Below, in pieces: positions 44,481-56,621 of a DNA stretch of 64,000 nt (positions are counted from its first letter, which is position 1; each line of letters opens with the position of its first letter). This DNA is from Oncomelania hupensis (taxonomy: Eukaryota; Mollusca; Gastropoda; Littorinimorpha; Pomatiopsidae). Position numbers and translations under genes: made by a program. Below the pieces are notes generated by a model, which did not search any database, was not told the DNA's origin, and saw only the letters and a program-made list of their open reading frames with translations. The DNA lies in NCBI GenBank assembly GCA_036898135.1, contig CM072511.1, positions 161,381,814 to 161,445,813 of the forward strand. Reading direction: 5' to 3'.

Positions 44481-45289
44481 GTATGTTGATTAATCATAAT
44501 ATGTTTTTCCAAGCAGAGCCGGACCTGGAGGAGTTTAAGTTTGTATGAAAATAATTTTCATGCACATATCTAAGACTAGTTTTGTTCGGCAGGTGTATTT
44601 TTGTGGTATTATTCGTCTTGGATTTCCGTGACGATGTCATCTTCGAGACTGCACTGAATTCTTCTCTGACGTCTTGCTCATGATCGGGGTGACTGATTCT
44701 ACGATGGAACTGTACGTCAACGAGGGCTACAGAAGTCACTGGTGGGTCACGGACGGCCATTAGATCTAACGGCGACATCGACGTCAAGTTCCAGCTCTTA
44801 TGAACTTTTCCACCAACTCATCTAAACCCGGATTGCTTCATTGGCCAACAACTACAACGAGGACGTTATTAAGAGATAAGTGTAAAGGAAAAAACATTAT
44901 TTTCGGTAACCACGACGGAAAGTATCGCCAAATTATCGTTCCGATTTCGAAGAAAAAATGAACGGAATATAATAAAATAATCGAACTTGGAAAAACGTGT
45001 TATGTGTTTGTGAAGTGTTGGAAAGAAATGGTGTACCTTAGGTTTTTTTATTGAAATAAAACCACGTTCTGGGGTAAGTCATGAAAGTCAAGGAAGTCCT
45101 TCATCAGTAGTGATCACCCAGTAACACCCAGTTTTGCGACAAACGACAACCCGTCCGCCCTTTCTGCAATTGCCATCACCCACCATAGTGTTAATTCAAA
45201 GCCATAATTGTTTAATTAAAGTCTCCAAATCGAAGGCTTTGTTTATTTTTGGCCCAAACGGGCTTATCCTAAAAATCGCATTGTTATCA
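44481..45289. other. Unassigned sequence
   Basis: Short ORFs on both strands; none recognised. Confidence 0.45.
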
Positions 45290-45773
45290 CATGAAACAAT
45301 GATAAAGTGGGCTTTCGTTGCTCGAATCAACCGCAAAAAAAAAAAAGGATATTTCAATTTCGGTTCTGACTGGGAGTTATTTCCCTTGTTTTTAACGGCA
45401 CGGCCGTGTAACCGTTGACCCTGTTTCTGAATGACCCACGTGGCTTGACGTGCGCGTCGTCGGTGTTTAAGGGTAGGATAAGGTCTAATTTATCAACCTA
45501 AAACCAAAACCCCTACGAGCAATTGTTTTTACGGGTTCTGTCTGTTACCGGCTATGGTAGCTGCTATTTTTAGTAGGTCCAGAGTGTTAGCTGGCTAGCC
45601 AACAGATGTTGCTATTAATAGGTACACAGTCTATGGAATTTAGTTCATTTTTTAAATACCTATACTTTTGAGAGAGTTATTTTTCGTTGTAAGCGTATGT
45701 TTTCAGTGGGACAACACTCACTGTGAATGGTAAAAGGATCTGTCAATGGCGAGTGGTCAAAGTACATGCATCC
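45290..45773 (+). repeat. Family J repeat, copy 2
   Basis: GGGCTTTCGTTGCTCGAATC at 45310 and ACACTCACTGTGAATGGTAA with GGATCTGTCAATGGC at 45712-45750, the same order as 42880-43215. Confidence 0.5.
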
Positions 45774-46003
45774 CTTTAAAAGTACTTACCACTAACTGAA
45801 ACTTTAAAAGTACTTACCACTAACTGAAACTTTAAAAGTACATACCACTAACTGAAACTTTAAAAGTACTTACGACGAACTAAAACTCTAAAAGTACTTG
45901 CCACTAACTCAAACTTTAAAAGTACTTACCACTAACTGAATTTTTAAAAGTGCCTACCACTAACTCAAACTTTAAAAATGCATACCACTAACTGAAACGC
46001 AAA
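45774..46003. repeat. 28 bp tandem repeat, about 8 units
   Basis: Unit TTTAAAAGTACTTACCACTA plus ACTGAAAC, with substitutions. It begins at the end of family J copy 2. Confidence 0.94.
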
Positions 46004-46241
46004 CATATTTGGACATGTAGAACAATGTCTGACGGTGGATTAGATACTAAAATATCAGTCGTGTTGGGCAATTACGACAGAGTAATGTAGGTTGAAACTA
46101 TGAGGCCAACAAAACTGTCCCCAATATTGGGGACATCTACCTAGCCAACTTCGCCTTTATATAGTCTTGTCCCCTGTGCTTCAATTGTCAAGCGTGACCA
46201 AGCAACGTAAGCTTATACAAGCAGGCAGCTGTGTTAGAGCT

Positions 46242-46454
46242 ATGCTCACCATGAGTATGACACTGCAGCTAAAAGTTGAAGGAACAAAACTACAGAGACA
46301 AAAGATCACGTTTTCGGACTATGAGCTGACACTCCAGTCCTGTACTTCCGTCAGTACAAAATCGTGGGATATTATGAGTGCGGAGGCAGAGAGAAGGCTA
46401 TTTATAGTGCAGCATATAGAGGAATTTAAAACAAGGAAACCAAGAAAAGATTAG
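46242..46454 (+). CDS. Unrecognised small ORF
   Basis: From the ATG in MLTMSMTLQ to the TAG at 46454, about 70 codons of mixed, charged composition with no low complexity. It contains WDIMSAEAERRLFIVQHIEE and ends in basic KTRKPRKD. The frame is also open some 75 bp upstream without an ATG. It could be a terminal exon, a LINE ORF remnant or chance. It is followed at once by a (CT)n tract. No domain recognised. Confidence 0.2.
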   Translation: MLTMSMTLQLKVEGTKLQRQKITFSDYELTLQSCTSVSTKSWDIMSAEAERRLFIVQHIEEFKTRKPRKD

Positions 46455-46459
46455 TGCGC

Positions 46460-46462
<3 letters not shown>

Positions 46463-46541
<79 letters not shown>
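46463..46541. repeat. (CT)n microsatellite
   Basis: About 78 bp CT, then TATATA. Confidence 0.97.
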
Positions 46542-46551
<10 letters not shown>

Positions 46552-46639
46552 GAGTTATGATTTAGAAGAATGGGGGGGGGGAGAGGTGAAGAGAAGAGAG
46601 AAAAAGAGATATCTGAGGGAGAGAAAGAAAGCTAGATAT

Positions 46640-47660
46640 CACATAAATGAAACCAGCGGGCTTAATTGGGTTTTTCATTATGCAGCAGAAAATTGCAATT
46701 GCATTTAAGACCAAATGAAGTTTACAGACAAAGGCAGATCGTCAGAGCTAGAAAGACAGAAAGAAAAAAAAAAGACACACAGAAAAAGAGACACAGATCA
46801 GACGGCTAAATAGAAGTGCTTCTTATTGTCCCAGAGAAGATTGGACAATGGAGATAACCATGAAGACAAAGACCATCCTGCAAGGCACAGTGCAAGGAGG
46901 TAGAAGAAGAGGGAGACCGAAAAGGAAGTGGGAGGACAACATTCGAGAATGGACTGGTTTGACACTGAGTGAAACAATCAAGGTTGCTGAGGACAGGGAA
47001 AGATGGAGTACGATGGTTAAACGATCATCTGTGGTGCCCCTACGACCTCCAAGTTATGGGATAGGATAGAGAATAGGATAGGAATGAAGACAAAAACAAA
47101 CTCAGAGACAGACATTGTACAGAGGTAAGCAGACAGACAAACAGACAGACAGATACAAGAAAGACAGAAATCAAAATCGGACACCTCCTGGCGTTCGAGG
47201 GACTTTCACCGTGTGAGGAAACATTTCAACTCCATTTAAGACAAACACGAACTCAGACACAGACAGACAACGACCAACACGGACATCCAGACAAAGACAG
47301 CCACACAGACACCAGCGGCCTTAAGTGAGCTTTTCAATGTGTGAAGGAAAAGCGCACATTCATTTAAGAAGCACAAAGACACAGACACATTACCAAGAGA
47401 CAAACACAAAGACAGAGACGAAGATGAAAACAGCTGCAGATGAAAGCAGGCTTAATGTGGACTGAGCTTTTTATTGTGTGAGGGTAAATTTTACATTTTC
47501 GACAACAAAAGAAAAACTGAACAAAAACAATGGGTATGCTTTGGACAGACAGAGATTGACAGAGACAGGGAGACAGAGATAGAGTTGAAATCCATCTGGT
47601 TTAGGTGGGCTTCTGATTGTGCGAAGGAAGATTGGGAATGACGTAAGAAACAAACAAAAG
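46640..47660 (+). repeat. Decayed roughly 135 bp tandem array split by a LINE end
   Basis: A shared block, roughly GGGCTTTTCATTGTGTGAAG then GAAAA...CATTTAAGA, recurs near 46655, 47195, 47320, 47455 and 47600 with GACA-rich spacers. Confidence 0.65.
46853..47085 (+). pseudogene. RTE-like LINE 3' end, 5'-truncated
   Basis: Translates as TILQGTVQGGRRRGRPKRKW, EDNIREWTGLTLSETIKVAE, DRERWSTMVKRSSVV..., the last 70-odd residues of the LINE at 57545-58237. The stop lies in the GGATAGG tail. No long tail or clear TSD. Confidence 0.88.
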
Positions 47661-48959
47661 AATTCCACCCTTGTTAGGCATAATGGGAAGATTGGATCAC
47701 ATTGGAACAGAACGAGTTAGCAATCTTAAAAACGAAAATAAAAATACATATTAGTTTTTGACCCTCGCGGTTACGAAAATACTGCCCCTATCTGTTCACT
47801 GCAAAACACACACTTCCATCTGCCCTTACTTTTCCGTATCTAACTCTTTAGTTATCACAGTCTACGTCTCTCAATAATATGGCAACATTGCCCGACTTCC
47901 TTTTTTGTTCTTTTGAAATCAAACTCCAAAAGTCTCAGCACGGCGTCACCCAAAACAATTTTAATACGTCCTCCTTTTCCTTATTATCCGTATCGACACC
48001 CAACACCACTCGCAATGCAGTGATATACTAATTTCCAGATTGATTGATACAACAAGATGGCCAGTGCTGGCTGCCAGTTTTATACTTTTAAAGCAGTTAG
48101 CGGATCGAACTCGCGAGCTCTTATAGTCGGTGTCTTATCGCCCGAGTCAATTCTGCCCTAATATGTCGACTGCAAGGTGACGCGCAGGGCAAGCCTATAA
48201 CCACACTTCCGTCAGGAAACGGAAACAGAGCCACATTTCCTCTTCCGGAATGTGCACGCACATCTCTAGCAAGCTTAACTTCTGAGCTCTTCGAGCCTTG
48301 AGAGGTTGATTAATAATAACAAGGGTGTTTTTTCTGTCCGGTTTTTTCACCCCTTTCTCTTCTCTTTTATAGAAATGAAAACACCAGTTTTTTGTGGCTC
48401 CCAATAAAGCGGTGGGCGTTTTTTTGTGCCATTGCTTAATGTGGTTAATGGGATCTTGATGAGGAGAATGTAAAGAGGAAGGGGAGAAGGTGCCTTTGTC
48501 AGGAAAGAGCGATCCCACAGCGGACAGCTATAAGCAGACACACAAACAAGCATTGCATAATAAAAGGAGGACAAGGCGAGCAAACAAACAATGTGGACTC
48601 GGGAATTAAGAGGGTCGAAAATTCTCTCGGGCTAAAAGGAAGGGTCATGAGATTCATGAATTTCATGAAAATGCAAATGTAGAAAGTGGCATTTTCTCTT
48701 CAATTTTTTTTTTAAAATTAAAGGGACTGTGCGTAATCTTTAATTAACAGTTTTCCCATCTGCCGATGTTGAAGGCGCTGTGGCAAATGGATGCTTTAAA
48801 CTTAGCTTACCTCTAGAATTTGATATAATTACAGTAGATTTAAAAGAAAACCCACTTTTGTATTTTATTGTGTGTGTGGTTGTGTGTATGTATGTGTATG
48901 TGTGTATGCGTGGGAGACATAGAGTGAGTGGGTATGTTTGACTATATTTTAATACTGTG
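47661..48959. other. Unassigned, with tRNA-like head at 48085-48165 (-)
   Basis: The minus strand at 48085-48165 has B-box-like GCGAGTTCGATCCGC and a weak A box. The remainder is unrecognised; short ORFs only. Confidence 0.4.
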
Positions 48960-49095
48960 GTGTTTGGTTTTGTGTTTGATGCTTTTATTCTTTTATGTTC
49001 CTTGAGTATTTATTTATGGCTGGCTGTAACTGCGCTTTGAGCTTCTCCTGAGGGAAAGGCGTAGAATTTTTAAATGAAATAAATTATTATTATTA
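48960..49095 (+). repeat. SINE/LINE 3' end with (ATT)n
   Basis: ACTGCGCTTTGAGCTTCTCC then GGGAAAGGCG...AATTATTATTATTATT matches the 3' end of SINE-B. Confidence 0.6.
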
Positions 49096-49474
49096 TTTTT
49101 AGATGCTGACAATTTCTGAGGGCAACACAGCTAATTGACATGGAATGTTAACATCGCCGTTCACCACTAGACTTCTTTCTTGTCATTACAGACAACGTGG
49201 GACAGAGAACATTGAACACTGAATACAAAATACAGAATCCTCGATCGTAAATATTCACAAGGTAGAATTGTGTGTAATGTCCAACAACATTTTAAAGAAA
49301 CCAAATGGTGTTCAAAAATACATCAACTGAATTCAAAATGCGTTTAGAATAGAATAATAATAAAACATTGATTACAATGTGTCGAAAATGACACTCACAT
49401 ATATGACGGAACAATACAATAGCAAACATACACACACGCCCACCCACCCACAGTCAGCGTCATCACATGCAGCG

Positions 49475-50370
49475 AGCGTTGTGGCCGCGTGGTCTAAAGG
49501 CCCCGCCACACATACCGGTTTGAAGGCCGATTCTAGATCGGGTTTCGGATCCGTTTGCGATCGGGCCGGACTCCAAAACCGATAGCACTGCCACACGTTT
49601 CCGATCAGGTCGACACGAAACTTCCACACAATGTGCATTGTTTATATTCACTTTCACTAGTGTCAGTGTACACGATCCCCAACCCCATCCAACAGTTTAC
49701 CATCCCCACCCAACAGCTCATCTAGTCTGAAACCACAGCAGAAATAATGTCTCTACATGCTACAAATACTATTTAAAAATAAAAACGTAATGGAAAACCA
49801 AATCAAAACCATACAAAACATCGCGGGTTGCATCACAGGCTCTGAAGTCTTTTATTTCGTCTTTGTAAACTCGTGGGCCTCCTACATAGGTACGTAGTAT
49901 AGTATATATAGTATGTAATTGAGGCCTACGAAAGACGAGACTTCCCAGCCTGTCACCTGTCACCTGTCATCAGCTTCGTTTGTAACGCCAAGTTGACAAT
50001 GAACACGGAACGCATTCTGATTGGTTGGAAGCATACAATCGGGGCCGATTTTGCACAGCAGAATAGAACAAGCTCTAATCGCACGATACTGAGCCGATTG
50101 CAAATCGGACGGGAGGCAAGCAGTAGTTCTCACGTCATCGGGATCGGATCGCAAACAAAATCGTTGCACAATCGGCATGTGTGGCGGGGCCTTAAGGCGG
50201 GACTAACTTGCAATGTCCACAGCCTAGAAACCAATGGCGCCTGACAGGTGTGGGATCGATCCCGCCTCTGGGCGTTATGTTACTCCGAATATTATTTACT
50301 TTCGACCCGGACAAGGTCTCGGGAGGTTTTCTCCGGGTACTCCGGTTTGCTCCCCCAGCAACATGTCAAA
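49475..50370 (+). repeat. tRNA-derived SINE-B interrupted by a MITE
   Basis: Head GTTGTGGCCGCGTGGTCTAA (A box) ends at 49497 and resumes at 50193 with AAGGCGGGAC...GTGGGATCGATCCCGCC (B box) and the core GTTTTCTCCGGGTACTCCGG. Removing 49498-50192 and one TAA restores a continuous SINE. Confidence 0.82.
49498..50192. mobile_element. PIF/Harbinger-like MITE nested in a SINE
   Basis: TIRs AGGCCCCGCCACACAT and ATGTGTGGCGGGGCCT (16 bp perfect, extended imperfectly by CCG). TAA on both sides (49495-49497, 50193-50195). 695 bp, no transposase. The 3 bp TWA-type TSD and GGCCCC...CACAC termini fit PIF/Harbinger. GATCGG/CCGATC-rich subterminal regions are mutually inverted. Confidence 0.85.
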
Positions 50371-51039
50371 AACATAAATAATATTAGGTAGGTTGGATTG
50401 TGGGCGCGCCACAGGCTGCGACTACGCGTACCTCAGTGGAGTCGGCCCAGAATTTCCTGATAAAAGTAACACAAAAATCAAATCGAGCCGATCTACGAAA
50501 CTACTATCATACATGTACATACTACAGTTAGTGTCCTGCCTCTGACGCGAAGCTATTAATAACTCGTCAACACGAGACTGCAGGATATCCCAGTGCCTGT
50601 CAAACGTGGTCTAAGCACATAATCGGTCTAGACGTTGCTGAATACTAGGACTTAAACAGGATACAGGTTTTAGGCTAAAGAGCCTAGTTTTACAACATTT
50701 TGTAAACAACAATTAATTAGCGCATTAAAAAAGTCTAACATCTAACAATTGGCGTACCCTTGGTTTAAGCATATTTTTCTTGAATAAAGCAAACATAACA
50801 TTACAAGGAATACTTAAGTCCACACAAAGGCAAAGCTTAACTTAGGCGTACACTTAAAATATACAATCGAACTATATAAAATACTGCAGCTCATCAACGA
50901 TAATCGTTATCAGAGAAGACTACTCGTTTTAAAAGTGACTGAGTTATGCTAGAAATGTCAAGAAGTTTCTTTTAAATCAAATGATGGAAGTGTTCCGTAC
51001 GATTTACACTCCAAAGTAAGAGAACGCAAAAAGAGGAAA
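50371..51039. other. Unassigned sequence
   Basis: AT-rich, no recognised feature. Confidence 0.5.
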
Positions 51040-51058
51040 AGAGAGAGAGAGAGAGGGC

Positions 51059-51100
<42 letters not shown>

Positions 51101-51162
51101 GGGAGGGAGAGAGAGAGGGAGGGAGAGAGAGAGAGGGAGGGAGAGAGAGAAAGAGAGAGAGT
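51040..51162. repeat. (GA)n/(GGGA)n microsatellite
   Basis: GA repeats with GGGA interruptions. Confidence 0.95.
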
Positions 51163-51378
51163 ACTGTACATATTACACAATTCTCTCCAAAAAGACGCAC
51201 GCGTATCCACGCTCGGGCGCTGAAAGCCTTTCAGTGGGTTTACAAAATGGGAGGGTCAACGTGGAACGACGCATTCAACGCTGTGGGAAAGTGTTGAAAG
51301 GACACAAAACATTCAAGTATATGTGGGTACCTCATTGAATTTTTAAACTGGAAATTGATGTTCACCGTTAACTGATGT

Positions 51379-51584
51379 TGTTGTTGTTGTTGTTGTTTGT
51401 AGATTATAGTCACACGACACTTTCGCATATAGGTGACTACTGGACCGATTTATACTGACACCAGCGGGCCAGTTGTTGGTAAAGGGGAAAATAATATGAT
51501 CACACGTTGACCAATCCGGGATTCGAACCAGCGACCTTTCGGTTACTAGCAAGACGCTCTTACCAACTGAGCTACCCGGCCCCA
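51379..51584 (-). repeat. tRNA(Thr)-like SINE with 13 bp TSD
   Basis: Minus strand: GGGTAGCTCAGTTGGTAAGA (A box), CTAGTAA loop-like sequence, GCTGGTTCGAATCCCGG (B box), a body with GACTATAATC, then a (CAA)n tail. CGTTAACTGATGT at 51366-51378 and 51585-51597 is an exact TSD. Anticodon stem pairing is poor, so it is not a working tRNA. Confidence 0.9.
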
Positions 51585-51620
51585 CGTTAACTGATGTAAC
51601 GCGTCATTCAATCTTTATCT

Positions 51621-51627
<7 letters not shown>

Positions 51628-51697
<70 letters not shown>
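51628..51697. repeat. (GA)n microsatellite
   Basis: About 70 bp GA. Confidence 0.97.
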
Positions 51698-51701
<4 letters not shown>

Positions 51702-52190
51702 GATTCAAGTCTCCACGGCGACCTACAGTGCACAAAAATGCAGCAATTGAGGGTATTGGGCGCTGTGGGTGCGATGCTGACTTCTTCAAACAATTGTGTC
51801 CTGCTTGAACCCCCATATCACTGTCTACACAGCATCAAACCATCTCCTTCCCATACGTGGTGCCACGGTAGGACGCCTGGAAGAAGACGAAGAAGAACGA
51901 CCCGAAAAGACCACTTAATGCTGGCTTATCAAGGCCCGTAATCGTTGACTACCAGAAAGATGGCCTACAGTCACGTGAGGTCACTGAGGTCGCAAGCAGA
52001 GTTAACGTTCTGGCAATTTTTTTTTTCAAAGAGTTGCGATTTTTACGAGTTTCGTTTACACTAGAAACACGGCGCTTAACAGCGATTAAGGCAGCAATGT
52101 GTGCGAGTCAGGATTTCGATTCATTTCAATATAAAAAGACCTGTTTTGTTCCTCTCCTCTTCCCTCCCCCCCACCCCCCCACTGCACATC
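51698..52190. other. Unassigned sequence
   Basis: No recognised gene or element. Confidence 0.5.
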
Positions 52191-52196
52191 CTACTG

Positions 52197-52236
<40 letters not shown>
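52191..52236. repeat. (TAC)n microsatellite
   Basis: About 45 bp CTA/TAC repeat. Confidence 0.96.
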
Positions 52237-52479
52237 AATTATTATTTTATACAATGCCATTTATGCGAATGACAAATTGCAAAAATTACCCAAGAAAACT
52301 GGCAAACATTTTCTTGCTAGATCTAGAGTTGTTTTTCCTTTGGGCAATTTTTAGTTTCGTTCACCAGCAAGCCATCACCTAATACAGACGTGGAATTGCT
52401 AGGATCCGCAACTTGCTTTCTGCTTACTAAGAATCGGCGCCAGTTAGTTTTGACCACATATTCTCACACTGTTCTTAAC

Positions 52480-52808
52480 ATTAACCTCACATCGCTTTTC
52501 CAGCTCAACCGCTGCATAAGGCGCTTGCGATGCAGGCTCTGACTTTAACCAAAGCCGACTGAGGCGCACTCTTTCTGGCTTAGGCGCCAGGGTCGAGCTT
52601 ACGTGACTTAGGGATGAGACCTTTCAAAACACTGAGGGTTTTCTCCGGGTTCTCCGGTCTCCTTCCTCCCTTCAATAATGGTATTGGATGCGGTCAATTT
52701 AAAACTGCAAAAGTAAAAATGTATTTGGGTTCCAACTTCTGTAATAGCGATCTCGTCAGATCGCCGCGCTTTGAGTTTCATTGAACAAAATGCGCGTGAT
52801 AGCATCCT

Positions 52809-52892
<84 letters not shown>
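52480..52892 (+). repeat. SINE-C 3' end (-) followed by SINE-B (+) with (ATT)n tail
   Basis: 52490-52530 is an antisense SINE-C end (GCTTTTCCAGCTCAACCGCT). From about 52545 a SINE-B reads B-box-like GGGTCGAGC, core GGTTTTCTCCGGGTTCTCCG, GATCGCCGCGCTTTGAG and GATAGCATCCTG then ATT repeats (52811-52891). Confidence 0.75.
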
Positions 52893-52973
52893 GCATCGTG
52901 AGTCTTATACAAATTTTGGGTGAGAAGAAATTTGGAGAAACGATCTATTGCTTGCTGGGTGTATTTGCGTAGA

Positions 52974-53204
52974 TTATTATTGTTATTATTATTATTATTA
53001 TTATTATTGTTATTGTTATTGTTATTGTTATTGTTGTTATTGTTATTGTTATTGTTATTATTATTATTATTGTTATTGTTATTGTTATTGTTATTATTGT
53101 TATTGTTATTGTTATTATTATTATTATTGTTATTGTTATTGTTATTGTTATTATTGTTATTGTTATTGTTATTATTATTATTATTATTATTGTTATTGTT
53201 ATTG

Positions 53205-53272
<68 letters not shown>

Positions 53273-53279
53273 GTTATTG

Positions 53280-53320
<41 letters not shown>

Positions 53321-53324
53321 GTTA

Positions 53325-53392
<68 letters not shown>

Positions 53393-53402
53393 GTTGTTGT
53401 TG

Positions 53403-53495
<93 letters not shown>
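52974..53495. repeat. Patterned (ATT)n/(GTT)n array
   Basis: TTATTG hexamers recur in blocks between ATT runs; a run such as (GTTATT)3-4 (ATT)3-5 is itself repeated in the first 200 bp. The poly-Leu and Tyr/Cys open frames are repeat translations. Confidence 0.96.
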
Positions 53496-53583
53496 ATGTT
53501 GTCTATGACAATTTGTTTAAGACCGCCTATGCATCAGACCCTAGTTCTATATCTCGGTGGAACATTTGCTTCTTTATTTTTCC

Positions 53584-53587
<4 letters not shown>

Positions 53588-53652
<65 letters not shown>

Positions 53653-53898
53653 CAAAGCTACGATGAAATAGGGCAGCCCGAGGCGACGATCGGTGGACTT
53701 GGGATGCTTCCAACGTGAGCAGTAATCATCGAGCACAAGAGGCAAACGTTTGACTATAATTTTACGGCCCAACAAGAAGGGGGATGATTTGCCGTGAGTT
53801 TTCTTTTAAAGTAATTTGCAGGCCAACCAATCTTCCCAAACCGAACCCATCCCAACCTCAGCCGGTCATGTCATTTGAACTCTTTCTCCCTCCCTCCC

Positions 53899-53941
<43 letters not shown>
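53588..53941. repeat. Two (CT)n tracts with intervening unique sequence
   Basis: CT at 53588-53647 and 53900-53941. Between them, minus-strand 53770-53650 reads GRKIIVKRLPLVLDDYCSRW, which looks coding-like but is too short to support. Confidence 0.8.
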
Positions 53942-53943
<2 letters not shown>

Positions 53944-54548
53944 GTTGACTGTATGTCCGTCTCTCTGTTTGTCTGTCTGTCTCCGTCGCTTTCCCCCCGT
54001 CCCCTCTCCCCCCCCTTCCTCCCCAACACACCCACACACCCACCCACCCACACCCACACACACACACACAAAGCAATGCTCTATGTTTTAGCCATCATCT
54101 TCTTGTTTCTGCGGTAAGTAAAGTGAGTGTGAGATCGAGATCAATATTTCGAAAGGAAAAAAAATCTCTCATTCTCTTTTTAATGCAAATGCACTAATAA
54201 TGCAGGGTTCTCCTTATGAACTTATTAGCAGTATGTCGCTCATTTGGTCTCTATGAGAGCAGGATGATTACCTGTCTTGCTGTTTAAAGCAACTTGCCTC
54301 CCTTGATTTGTTTCATTCCTTGCTCCTTAATGGCTGCTGTAGGGTGCTACCCTATTGGAGAGAATTTATTATCCATGTAAAAAAATATTTTAAAACCGTT
54401 TTCAAAGTCATTCTCTCGGTCGGTCTTAGCGACTGGGTTCTTTCTCAATGGCGTCTTTGTGGACCACCCATGCAGTACATAATTATAGACTGCACTGAGT
54501 GTAATCTACGCACTCAAGGTCAGACCTTCTCTGACGAGATCTTTGATT

Positions 54549-54685
54549 AAGAATCAGAGAATCAGAATCTTTATTGTCCCCATGAAAACACAAGGAAATG
54601 TGTGTGCGGCGTACACTTCATCAACATAACGGCACAAAAGCAATAAGACACACAAGACTTCAGGGATTAAAACAAACTCCCCACA
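54549..54685 (-). repeat. LINE 3' end with AGAATC tail
   Basis: AGAATCAGAATCTTTATTGT followed by CCCCATGAAAACACAAGG on plus. This arrangement is characteristic of CR1/L2-type LINE 3' ends read antisense. Short, no coding. Confidence 0.6.
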
Positions 54686-55985
54686 AACAACAGAAAAGCA
54701 GTAATTGTATGTGACGGTGGGTCTATTGTTGCTGGGCTCTGCACAATGGAATGCTATTACCCACTCGTCTTTCGTCTGCGGGGATTGACTAGTTAGATCA
54801 CCCTATGATTAATCTGAATACATTTATATGTTTGGCCCGGTCTGTGTGTGGATAGGGTTACAGAGATAGGGAGAAACGTGTAATAGATTCACTGACACAC
54901 TAGCTCTCGCACGGCTATGAAACATAGGTAGTCCAGCCATTTGTTAACAGTAAATATTACACATTTATTTCCTCTACTCTATATCTAATTCTCTCATCAC
55001 TACATTAACTTAAATGTCCAAAACGTAATACCGTTAGGATTAACTTAACAGTCCAAGATTCACTTCGAGTAGTTCGCTCTTTGATGGGTCTATTCTGCTA
55101 CTGTTCTCGACACTTGCTACTGCCTCATCACTGGGCTTTGTTCTGGTTTTGCCTAATGTTCGTTTTCAGGAAAGCTTTATGCATAGGAACCTTTACAAAC
55201 AAGACGACTAAAATCTATTTTTCTAAGAATAAATTACATAGAATCACACTGGATCCAGCTGATAATAAACAGTCAAGCTACAAAGAGGTAAGTAATAAAT
55301 GCTTCAACCTAAAAATGTCCTACACATGTGTAAGATGCAGGTTTGCTATTGCTAGAGTAAACAAAACAAAACAACAAACAACTTTTAAAAGCACTCCTAC
55401 AGGCATACACTCAGGCACACACATATATACCCACCACCACTACTGTTAATAACAACAATAACAATAATCACAGTCTGATTATGACATAGAAAATGCTATT
55501 GCATCCAATCTAAGGTCGAAAAGTGTAAGGAAAATCAGCTTCTAGAAATGCAATTGTACTACATTTGAGCTTCATAAGCTCACGAAGAAGCATCGAATTT
55601 AAAGCCAGTCTGTCGCACCTTCCAGAGCAGAATAATTTGTCTTTCTTCATATTGAGCGGGAGAGCTCGCACCGCAGCAATTTGGATGATTAGAAATCTTC
55701 TATAACTGTTTTACCTAAAGTAAGGGTTTGACAATTTGAGGCCGGCTCCACTTCGAAAATCGTCGCCTCCTTATTTTCCATCGTTCCTGTGCTTTTTTTT
55801 TCTTTCGATTCCTTCTTCTCCTTCTCATTTTCTTTCTTGTTCTGCGTAATGACAATTGATTACACGTCAGCCATGTTTGTGGTGGTTGCTGAGCTGTCCG
55901 TTATCTGTCAACAATGCTAACCCCCAGTTCCAAACACCAAATTCCATGTCAAACACTTTATTTTTTTTTAATGTAATGTAATTTA
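54686..55985. other. Unassigned sequence
   Basis: An open frame on plus at 55081-55449 has no recognisable domain. TGTGACGGTG at 54710 looks LTR-like but no partner end or TSD was found. Confidence 0.4.
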
Positions 55986-56118
55986 GGGTTTGTGTGTGTG
56001 GGTGGGTGGGTGTGTGTGTGTGGGTGTGTGTGTGTGTGTAAACACAGAACATTAATCTAATGTGTTTTTGGGGGGAGGAGGAGTTGGAGATGGCAGAAAG
56101 ACAGAGAGAGAGAAAGAG

Positions 56119-56183
<65 letters not shown>

Positions 56184-56184
56184 G

Positions 56185-56250
<66 letters not shown>
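55986..56250. repeat. (TG)n then (GA)n microsatellites
   Basis: TG at about 55989-56039, GA at about 56104-56250. Confidence 0.95.
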
Positions 56251-56253
<3 letters not shown>

Positions 56254-56621
56254 GTGAGGGGATGGGATGTGGCGATGAGATAAAGAGAGCGAGAATGTGC
56301 GTGTGTCTGTGTGTGCGGGCGCGCGTAATGGGAACAGCAAAATTCGATATCAACATTTTGTTTCCCATCATAAGAACACGATAACCTTTCTTTAGCACTG
56401 TTTTAGTTCCCGGTCTAACTTGTCAGGGATTTTTCCTTTGAAATTGAAATCCAATTTTCATTTGTAGTGTGGTTTTTATTGCTTCATTTACTTGGAGGGA
56501 CAGCTCGTTGATTGGTCGTCGCTTAGTGTTGTGATTGTGGGTGGGGTAAAGGTATAGTGCTGTTAGCGGCGGAGAGAACGCGATATAAGTTCTTGTTGTG
56601 TTATTGCCACCGCTACTTCCA

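Noticed and set aside
51500..51590. Threonine tRNA gene on minus
   Set aside because: The anticodon stem does not pair and the element continues into a body, (CAA)n tail and TSD; it is a SINE head.
52920..53666. 248-codon Leu-rich and 182-codon Tyr/Cys open frames
   Set aside because: They are translations of the (ATT)n/(GTT)n array and neighbouring (CT)n tract.
54710..55460. Possible second LTR type starting TGTGACGGTG
   Set aside because: A TCACA-like end exists near 55471, but there is no TSD and no second copy to define borders.
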